NCBI GenBank assembly: GCA_023423855.1 | Contig: JAFAEU010000444.1 | Coordinates: 1 to 5,284 of the forward strand | Reading direction: 5' to 3' | Source: Pseudomonadota bacterium | GTDB taxonomy: Bacteria; Pseudomonadota; Gammaproteobacteria; Xanthomonadales; Xanthomonadaceae | Length of the DNA: 5,284 nt | Shown: positions 1 through 5,284 of the stretch, piece after piece | Layout of the letters: every line of letters starts with the position of its first letter | Position numbering within the stretch: position 1 is the stretch's first letter | Notes under the pieces: generated by a model | What the model was told of the DNA's origin: nothing | The model's input: the letters and a program-made list of their open reading frames with translations, nothing else | Databases searched by the model: none | Position numbers and translations under genes: made by a program

Positions 1-2979
1 GCGGAGGCCACCGGTGTGCGGCTGGTGGTGGGCAGCGAGTTCACGCTCGCCTGCGGCACGAAGCTCGTGCTGCTGGTGGAGAAACAGTCGGGCTACACGC
101 GGCTGTGCGAGCTGATCACCCGCGGCCGACGCGGCGACGCGAAGAAAGGCTCGTACCGGCTGGAACGCGCGGATGTTGCCGGCATGCTGGCAGGCATCGA
201 CCCCGAGGTGTCCGGCCTGTTCGCGCTGTGGATCCCCGGCCGAGAGCCGGACGCGGCGCAGGCGCAATGGCTGTACGGCCTGTTCGGCGCGCGCGCCCAC
301 GTCGCCGTCGAACTGCACCGCGAGCAGGACGATGCCGCGCGCCTGCGGAAACTGCTCGCGCTGGCGGCGAAGCTGGAGATGACGCCGGTCGCCGCGGGCG
401 ACGTGCACATGGACCTGCGCCGTCGCCGCATGCTGCAGGACACGATGACCGCGATCCGCCATGGCACGCCGTTGGCCGAGTGCGGCGGGCATCTGTTCCG
501 CAATGGCGAGCGCCATCTGCGCGCGCGGCGGACGCTGGCCAACATCTACGGTGCCGTGGAGGGCGGACAGGCATTGCTGGACAACGCCGTGCAACTGGCC
601 CGGCGCTGTACGTTCAGCATGAGGCAGGTGCGCTACAGCTATCCGGCGGAACTGGTGCCCGAGGGCCACACGCCGGCGACTTGGCTGCGCGCGCTGACCG
701 AGGCCGGGATGCGCGAGCGCTGGCCGGACGGTGCGCCCGCGGACGTCGTCAGGCAGATCGACAGCGAGCTCGAACTCGTCGCCTACAAGGAATACGAGGC
801 GTTCTTCCTGACGGTGCACGACATCGTCCGCTTCGCGAAGTCGAGGCACATTCTGTGCCAGGGGCGGGGATCCTCAGCCAATTCCGCGGTGTGCTACGCG
901 CTCGGAATCACCGTGGTGAATCCGGCCGAAAGCCGCCTGTTGATGGCCCGCTTCCTGTCGAGGGAGCGCAACGAGCCGCCTGATATCGACGTCGACTTCG
1001 AGCACGAGCGCCGTGAGGAGGTCCTGCAGTACGTCTACGACAAGTACGGCCGCGACCGCGCGGCGCTGGCCGCGACCGTGATCCGCTACCGCGGCAAGAG
1101 CGCTGTGCGAGATGTCGCCAGGGCCTTCGGCCTGCCGCCGGACCAGATCGCGCTGCTGGCCGAGTGCCATGGCTGGGGCAACGGCGAGGCGCCGATGGAA
1201 CGGCGCCTGCGTGAAGCCGGCTTCGATCCCGGCAATCCGCTGCTCCGGCGCGTGCTCGCAATGACGCGTCAACTGCGCGACCACCCCCGGCACCTGTCGC
1301 AGCACGTCGGCGGATTCGTCATCGGCGACGCGCCGCTGGCGACCGTGGTGCCGGTGGAGAACGCGGCGATGGCCGACCGCACCATCATCCAGTGGGACAA
1401 GGACGATCTGGAGACGATGGGCCTGCTCAAGGTCGACTGTCTCGCGCTGGGCATGTTGACCTGTATTCGGAAGGCAGTCGACCTCGTCGGGAAGCATCGC
1501 GGCTACCGCCTCGACCTGGCACGGCTGCCGCCGGGCGATGGGCCGACCTACGCGATGATCCAGCTCGCCGACACCATCGGCGTGTTCCAGATCGAGTCGC
1601 GCGCGCAGATGAGCATGTTGCCGCGGCTCAAGCCGGAAAATTTCTACGACCTTGTGGTGGAGGTCGCGATCGTTCGGCCGGGACCGATCCAGGGCGGGAT
1701 GGTGCATCCCTACCTGAAACGCCGGAAGGACAGGACGCTGGTGAGCTATCCGTCGGCGGGCGTGAAGGAAATCCTCGGCCCGACTCTCGGCATCCCGCTG
1801 TTCCAGGAACAGGTGATGGAGTTGGTGATCCACGCCGGCTACGAGCCGCACGAGGCCGATGGACTGCGCCGCTCGATGGCCGCGTGGAAGCGGGGCGGCG
1901 ACATGGAGCCGCACCGCGTCCGCATTCGCGAGCTGATGGAAGGCAAGGGCTATTCGTCGGAGTTCATCGACCAGATCTTCGAGCAGATCAAGGGCTTCGG
2001 CTCCTACGGCTTCCCGCAGAGTCACGCGGCCTCGTTCGCCAAGCTGGTCTACATCAGCTGCTGGCTGAAGCGGCACGAGCCGGCGGCGTTCGCCTGCGCG
2101 CTGCTCAATGCGCAGCCGATGGGGTTCTATTCGTCCAGCGAGATCGTGCAGGACGCGCGGCGTGGCAGGGGCGAGCGCGTCGGGGTGGAGATTCGTCCGG
2201 TCGACGTGACCTGCAGCGACTGGGACAACACGCTGGAAGGCGGTTGTCCGCGTACCGGCACCGACGACGGCGGCCAGGCGGCGATCCGGCTCGGCTTTCG
2301 CCAGATCAAGGGGATTGCGGCGTCGACGGCAGATGCCATCGTCGCCGCCCGCGCGCAGCGCCCGTTCGCCAACGTGCGCGACCTGTGCCTGCGCGCGCGG
2401 CTCGACGAGAAAGCGCGCAGTGCACTGGCCGAAGCCGGCGCGCTGGTGTCGCTCGCCGGTCATCGCCACGCCGCGCGCTGGGCGGTGGCCGGCATCGAGC
2501 GCCAGCGACCGCTGCTGCCGGGCAGCCCCGACGAGGACGAGGTCGTGCTGCCGGCCCCGACGACCGGCGAGGACGTGCTGTCCGACTACCGTGCGATCGG
2601 CCTGACCCTCGGCGCGCATCCGCTGTCGCTGCTGCGGGAACGCTTGCGCAGGCAGCGCGTGCTCGATTCGCGCCAGCTGCGCGAATTGCCGCATGGCCGC
2701 GGCGCGTACGCGGCCGGCATCGTCACCCAGCGCCAGCGCCCGGGAACGGCGAAGGGCACGATCTTCGTCACGCTCGAGGACGAGCACGGCATGGTCAACG
2801 TGGTGGTGTGGTCGCACGTCGCGCTGCGCCGGCGCAAGGCGCTGCTCGGCGCGCGGCTGCTGGCCGTGCGCGGGCGCTGGGAGCACGTCGACGGCGTGCA
2901 GCACCTGATCGCCAGTGACCTGCAGGATTTCAGCCACCTGCTCGGCGAACTGCGCACCCGCTCGCGCGATTTCCACTGA
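1..2979 (+). CDS. dnaE2: Error-prone DNA polymerase DnaE2/ImuC (C-family Pol III alpha paralogue), 5' end outside window
   Basis: Probable translesion polymerase of damage-induced mutagenesis; in this family it works with ImuA and the Y-family-like ImuB. The frame is open from base 1 (reading AEATG then VRLVVGSEF), so the true start lies upstream; I estimate about 55-70 residues are missing. The GTG at 16 is not a start. Counting from codon 16 as residue 1: rest of the PHP domain about 1-135, with a D-V-H motif at 129-131; polymerase active site with [10 protein letters not shown] at 281-290, PPDIDVDF at 321-328 (catalytic Asp pair D325/D327 or equivalents) and [10 protein letters not shown] around D474 (third Asp); [16 protein letters not shown] at 525-540; helix-hairpin-helix about 758-815; OB-fold about 895-965. 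The C-terminal SRDFH is typical of DnaE2, so the 3' end is complete. Visible length of 992 codons fits a family size of about 1030-1080. It is separated from replicative DnaE by its shorter length and the PMGFYS and RPVDV segments. No frameshift is seen. Confidence 0.96.
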   Translation, partial: AEATGVRLVVGSEFTLACGTKLVLLVEKQSGYTRLCELITRGRRGDAKKGSYRLERADVAGMLAGIDPEVSGLFALWIPGREPDAAQAQWLYGLFGARAHVAVELHREQDDAARLRKLLALAAKLEMTPVAAGDVHMDLRRRRMLQDTMTAIRHGTPLAECGGHLFRNGERHLRARRTLANIYGAVEGGQALLDNAVQLARRCTFSMRQVRYSYPAELVPEGHTPATWLRALTEAGMRERWPDGAPADVVRQIDSELELVAYKEYEAFFLTVHDIVRFAKSRHILCQGRGSSANSAVCYALGITVVNPAESRLLMARFLSRERNEPPDIDVDFEHERREEVLQYVYDKYGRDRAALAATVIRYRGKSAVRDVARAFGLPPDQIALLAECHGWGNGEAPMERRLREAGFDPGNPLLRRVLAMTRQLRDHPRHLSQHVGGFVIGDAPLATVVPVENAAMADRTIIQWDKDDLETMGLLKVDCLALGMLTCIRKAVDLVGKHRGYRLDLARLPPGDGPTYAMIQLADTIGVFQIESRAQMSMLPRLKPENFYDLVVEVAIVRPGPIQGGMVHPYLKRRKDRTLVSYPSAGVKEILGPTLGIPLFQEQVMELVIHAGYEPHEADGLRRSMAAWKRGGDMEPHRVRIRELMEGKGYSSEFIDQIFEQIKGFGSYGFPQSHAASFAKLVYISCWLKRHEPAAFACALLNAQPMGFYSSSEIVQDARRGRGERVGVEIRPVDVTCSDWDNTLEGGCPRTGTDDGGQAAIRLGFRQIKGIAASTADAIVAARAQRPFANVRDLCLRARLDEKARSALAEAGALVSLAGHRHAARWAVAGIERQRPLLPGSPDEDEVVLPAPTTGEDVLSDYRAIGLTLGAHPLSLLRERLRRQRVLDSRQLRELPHGRGAYAAGIVTQRQRPGTAKGTIFVTLEDEHGMVNVVVWSHVALRRRKALLGARLLAVRGRWEHVDGVQHLIASDLQDFSHLLGELRTRSRDFH

Positions 2980-2987
2980 ACCCGGGC

Positions 2988-3593
2988 ATGCGCACCGCAT
3001 CGATCGCCCGCGACGACCTGTTCGCCCCCGCGATGCTGCCGTTGGTGGAGGACGCGCAGGGCGGGGCGCGCTACTGGCCGGGATTCGTGGATCCTGTGAC
3101 CGCGCGGCGCTGGTTCGAAGCCCTCGCCTCCGGGGTGGACTGGCGACAGGCCCGCCGTCCGATGTACGACCGCATCGTCGACGTGCCGCGCCTGCTTGCG
3201 GGGTATGCGGTCGATGCGCTGCCCGACACCCTGCCGCTGTCGGAGATGCTGGCGCGCGTGCGCGCACGGGTACCGGCGCCGTTCAACGCGATCGGCATGA
3301 ACTTCTACCGCGATGGCCGCGACAGCGTGGCCATGCACGGCGACAAGCTGCACTCGCTGCGGGAGGGGCATCCGATTGCGCTGGTGTCGCTCGGCGCGCC
3401 GCGGCGCATGCTGATCCGCTCGGCGGCAGACCATGCCGATCGCATCGCCGTCGACCTGGCGCCGGGCAGCCTGCTCTGCATGAGCCACGCGATGCAGACC
3501 AGTCACGAACACGGGATCCCGAAGGCGCGCCATGCCGCGCCGCGCATCAGCGTGGTGTTCCGCGTCCATCCGGAAAAACCATCTCCAGCGTAG
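2988..3593 (+). CDS. AlkB-like Fe(II)/2-oxoglutarate-dependent dioxygenase (alkylated DNA repair)
   Basis: 201-residue member of the AlkB superfamily, which oxidatively removes alkyl groups such as 1-methyladenine and 3-methylcytosine from nucleic acid bases; the substrate here is inferred. Visible signature: MNFYRDG at 104-110, where N105 and Y107 match the 2OG-contacting N-x-Y of E. coli AlkB; H117-G118-D119 as the iron-binding H-x-D; H175 in HEHGIPK as the distal iron ligand; and R186-ISVVF-R192 matching the R-x5-R that holds 2OG. The double-stranded beta helix spans about 98-193. The HGD-K form with EHxxPK resembles a bacterial AlkB-like subgroup rather than E. coli AlkB itself, so I give no gene symbol. 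The ATG lies 8 bases after the dnaE2 stop with no clear Shine-Dalgarno, suggesting an operon and possible translational coupling. It was chosen because the protein begins just before a family-like region (YWPGFVD at 29-35) and no better upstream start exists. Confidence 0.93.
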   Translation: MRTASIARDDLFAPAMLPLVEDAQGGARYWPGFVDPVTARRWFEALASGVDWRQARRPMYDRIVDVPRLLAGYAVDALPDTLPLSEMLARVRARVPAPFNAIGMNFYRDGRDSVAMHGDKLHSLREGHPIALVSLGAPRRMLIRSAADHADRIAVDLAPGSLLCMSHAMQTSHEHGIPKARHAAPRISVVFRVHPEKPSPA

Positions 3594-3627
3594 GGGCGCC
3601 TTCAGGGCGGCAAAGGGTTGCAGCGCC

Positions 3628-4263
3628 TCACGCGGCCGCGGATTCCCCCATCCACGTCTTGCGGTAGGCCGGCCGCGACTGGAACGCCTGCAGCCAGCGC
3701 TGCACGTGGGCATGCCCGTCGACGGACACGCCGCAATAGGTGCTGTAGGTGACGACACCGGCGACGATCAGGTCGGCGAGCGAGAACGCGTCGCCGAGCA
3801 GGAACGGCCCCTTCGCCAGCTGCGCGTCGAGCCGGCCGAGCGCGGCATCGAGCTGCTTCAGCGCTTCCTCGGCGAGCGGCGGATGGTGCAGGCGGGCGTC
3901 GGCGCGCGGGCTTTGCGAGAAATTCAGCACGTTGAGCAGTGCGCCGTAGCTGACGTAGGCCCAGCTCGTCCACGACAGCGCGACCAGCCGCGCCGGCGTG
4001 TCGGCCGCCGGCCACAGTCCGCGCTCCACGCCATGGCGGTCGCCCAGCCACTGCATGATCTCGACCGCCTCGAACAGCGGCGTGCCATCGACCACCAGCG
4101 TCGGCACCACCCCGTGCGGATTGATCGCGAGATAGGCGGGCTGCTTCTGCTCGCGGGAGGAGAGATCGAACATGACGATCTCGCAGTCGATCCCGAGTTC
4201 GGCGATGGCGTTGACCACCGGCGTGGCGCTGGACATCGGCGCGGCGAAGAGTTTCAGGGACAT
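3628..4263 (-). CDS. Glutathione S-transferase family protein
   Basis: 211-residue cytosolic GST-like protein; the family conjugates glutathione to electrophiles or reduces peroxides. The thioredoxin-like N-terminal domain (about 1-78) starts MSLKLFAAP and has a Ser-rich site S11-S12-A13-T14 where Ser/Cys-type GSTs carry the catalytic residue. It also has the INPHGVVP segment with cis-Pro P54, and E65-A66 in the glutathione-binding position usually E-S. The all-helical C-terminal domain (about 88-205) contains GDAFSLADL at 157-165, the conserved N-capping box (S161-x-x-D164). Length is normal for the family. I chose the ATG at 4263 because an AAGGAG ribosome binding site sits 6 bases upstream and the protein then begins exactly at the first beta strand; the upstream in-frame ATG at 4338 adds 25 residues without family character. 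It converges with the AlkB-like gene (34 bp apart) and is divergent from the WYL regulator. Subclass and substrate cannot be told from sequence alone. Confidence 0.93.
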   Translation of the reverse strand: MSLKLFAAPMSSATPVVNAIAELGIDCEIVMFDLSSREQKQPAYLAINPHGVVPTLVVDGTPLFEAVEIMQWLGDRHGVERGLWPAADTPARLVALSWTSWAYVSYGALLNVLNFSQSPRADARLHHPPLAEEALKQLDAALGRLDAQLAKGPFLLGDAFSLADLIVAGVVTYSTYCGVSVDGHAHVQRWLQAFQSRPAYRKTWMGESAAA

Positions 4264-4269
4264 GGCGGG

Positions 4270-4275
4270 CTCCTT
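4270..4275 (-). promoter_or_regulatory. Ribosome binding site of the GST gene
   Basis: On the minus strand the bases read AAGGAG, a near-consensus Shine-Dalgarno, with 6 bases between it and the ATG at 4263. This site decides the start: it supports the 211-residue protein over the 25-residue longer reading from 4338. It is the only strong Shine-Dalgarno at a gene start in this window. Confidence 0.85.
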
Positions 4276-4351
4276 GCAGGGCATGCGGAAAGAAGGGGGA
4301 CGGCCGGTGCTTCGACGAAGGCGATCCGCCTCCGGCACAGCAACAGGCTAG

Positions 4352-4376
4352 GGACAATTGCGGACAGATTCTGTCC
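4352..4376. promoter_or_regulatory. Candidate operator in the GST/WYL-regulator divergent region (three half-sites, 10-bp period)
   Basis: GGACA occurs at 4352-4356 and 4362-4366, and its inverse TGTCC at 4372-4376, so the three half-sites start exactly 10 bp (about one helical turn) apart. The last two form a perfect inverted repeat, GGACAGA-T-TCTGTCC (4362-4376), and the first lies beside a CAATTG palindrome (4355-4360). The block sits 24 bases before the regulator's GTG and 88 bases before the GST start, where it could overlap both promoters. It is also the most AT-containing part of the intergenic region. Inference: a binding site for the adjacent YafY-type regulator, controlling itself and the GST gene. 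No clear -35/-10 pair could be assigned for either gene. Confidence 0.6.
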
Positions 4377-4400
4377 TCGAATCGTGGCATCCTGCGCCAC

Positions 4401-5284
4401 GTGCTCGACACCTCTTCCCGCCTGCTGCGCCTGCTGGCCCTGCTGCAGTCCCGGCGCTTCTGGCCGGGAGGCGAACTGGCCGCGCGGCTGGAGGTCACCG
4501 GCCGCACCGTGCGGCGCGATGTCGACCGCCTGCGCAGCCTCGGCTATCCGGTGGAATCGAGTTCCGGACTGGCGGGCGGCTACCAGCTCGCGGCGGGCAG
4601 CAACCTGCCGCCGCTGCTGCTCGACGACGACGAGGCGCTGGCGGTCTCGCTGGGATTGCGGCTGGCCACCGCGGGCACGGTCGCCGGCATGGAGGATTCG
4701 GCGCTGCGTGCGCTGGCCAAGCTGGAGCAGGTGATGCCGGCGCGACTGCGCACGCGCGTGCGCAACCTGCATGCCGCGGTACAGCCGCTTGGCGCCGCGG
4801 GGCCGAGCGTGCCGCACGAACGCCTGGTGGCGCTGGCGGGCGCGTGCCGCGGGCTGCAGCGCCTGCGCTTCGGCTACGCGGACCAGCAGGGACGCGCCAG
4901 CGAACGTGACGTCGAGCCGCACGCGCTGGTCGCCACCGGTGCGCGCTGGTACCTGCTGGCCTGGGACGCCGTGCGCGCGGATTGGCGCACGTTCCGCATC
5001 GACCGCATCGTCGGCACGCCCCGCGTCGGCGAGCGATTCCTGCCGCGCAAGGTGCCGGGCGGGGATGCGGCGGCCTTCGTCTCGCGCGCGATCTCGGTGC
5101 AGCCGTATGCGGTGAAAGCGCGGATCCTGCTGCGCGCGCCGCTGGCGCGGATGCGCGAACGGATCCCGCCCTCGGTCGGGCGCCTGAAGCGGATCGATGC
5201 GCAAACCTGCGAACTGGAAGTCGGTGCGCAGCGGCACGAGGCGATGGCCTACCACCTCGCCATGCTGGGCGTGGATTTCAGCGT
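4401..5284 (+). CDS. YafY-type transcriptional regulator with N-terminal HTH and WYL domain, 3' end outside window
   Basis: 294 codons are visible and the frame is open to the window edge; about 20-40 residues are probably missing. The start is a GTG at 4401: the protein then begins (V/M)LDTSSRLLRLLALLQSRR, the usual opening of this family, and no in-frame ATG lies upstream. No Shine-Dalgarno is seen. Winged HTH at about 5-62: GELAARLEV then TGRTVRRDVDRL (recognition helix about 34-45), with wing GGYQL at 59-63. A helical linker at about 70-135 contains LDDDEALAVSLGLR. WYL domain at about 138-205, with W183-Y184-L185 in ARWYLLAWD and FRIDRI at 198-203. The C-terminal WCX-like region starts about 233. 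WYL domains are thought to sense ligands, including nucleic acid pieces in some families; the ligand here is unknown. Its divergent position next to the GST gene suggests it controls that gene. Other reading frames over this stretch are shadows. Confidence 0.92.
   Translation, partial: MLDTSSRLLRLLALLQSRRFWPGGELAARLEVTGRTVRRDVDRLRSLGYPVESSSGLAGGYQLAAGSNLPPLLLDDDEALAVSLGLRLATAGTVAGMEDSALRALAKLEQVMPARLRTRVRNLHAAVQPLGAAGPSVPHERLVALAGACRGLQRLRFGYADQQGRASERDVEPHALVATGARWYLLAWDAVRADWRTFRIDRIVGTPRVGERFLPRKVPGGDAAAFVSRAISVQPYAVKARILLRAPLARMRERIPPSVGRLKRIDAQTCELEVGAQRHEAMAYHLAMLGVDFS

Noticed and set aside
1..15. Truncated or pseudogene dnaE2 with a start at GTG 16
   Set aside because: The reading frame continues without a stop to base 1 and the residues there still fit the family, so the missing N-terminus is a window-edge effect.
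874..3267. 797-codon open frame on the minus strand opposite dnaE2
   Set aside because: It is antisense to a well-conserved polymerase with all catalytic motifs; its translation is rich in Arg, Ala, Gln and His with no recognisable domain. Long antisense open frames are expected in GC-rich genes.
3593..3629. Possible bidirectional terminator between the converging AlkB-like and GST genes
   Set aside because: GGGGCGC (3593-3599) can pair with GCGCCTC (3623-3629) including one G-T pair, but the loop is 23 bases and there is no T-tract on either side; too weak to call.
4319..4331. Short hairpin AGGCG-ATC-CGCCT in the GST leader
   Set aside because: Five-base GC arms are common by chance in DNA of this composition and nothing else supports a regulatory role.
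4264..4338. 25-residue N-terminal extension of the GST (start at ATG 4338)
   Set aside because: It places a good AAGGAG site inside the coding region 6 bases before a family-typical Met, and the added residues have no GST character.
3532..4734. 400-codon + strand open frame spanning the GST gene and the intergenic region
   Set aside because: It overlaps the AlkB-like 3' end, the whole GST gene in antisense and the start of the WYL regulator; its composition is Arg/Ala/Gly-rich without family similarity.
4358..4909. 183-codon + strand open frame starting with an ATG within the intergenic region/regulator
   Set aside because: It runs in a different frame from the HTH/WYL protein and gives only Ala/Arg/Gly-rich low-complexity translation.
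4254..5255. 333-codon minus-strand open frame opposite the WYL regulator
   Set aside because: The + strand frame from GTG 4401 encodes clear HTH and WYL motifs, so this is its antisense shadow.

Overview
The window is GC-rich DNA (C or G at most third codon positions) with dense coding on both strands. The proteins look proteobacterial, and the closest resemblance I can recall is to Xanthomonadaceae (Lysobacter, Luteimonas, Stenotrophomonas, Xanthomonas). That placement is from memory of protein style, not from a search. No mobile element, CRISPR array, tRNA or rRNA is visible.

Layout: (1) Positions 1-2979, + strand, hold all but the N-terminal end of an error-prone DNA polymerase of the DnaE2/ImuC type, with an intact polymerase core and C-terminus. 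(2) Eight bases later, 2988-3593, + strand, is a 201-residue AlkB-type Fe(II)/2-oxoglutarate dioxygenase, probably co-transcribed with it. (3) Converging on it across 34 bp is a 211-residue glutathione S-transferase family protein on the - strand (3628-4263). (4) After a 137-bp divergent intergenic region comes a + strand regulator of the YafY type (N-terminal helix-turn-helix plus WYL domain), starting at a GTG at 4401 and running off the end of the window.

Functionally there are two modules. The first is a DNA-damage pair: a translesion/mutagenic polymerase followed by a direct-reversal alkylation repair enzyme. In this kind of bacterium dnaE2 normally follows imuA and imuB in a damage-inducible cassette; those genes and any LexA box would lie upstream of this window. 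The second is a divergent regulator/GST pair. Their shared intergenic region holds a striking candidate operator: three GGACA-type half-sites stepped at exactly 10 bp (4352-4376), the last two forming a perfect 7+1+7 palindrome.

The individual families are all known. The most useful leads are the operator between the GST gene and the WYL regulator, and the tight dnaE2-alkB linkage. I do not see a convincing wholly new system here.
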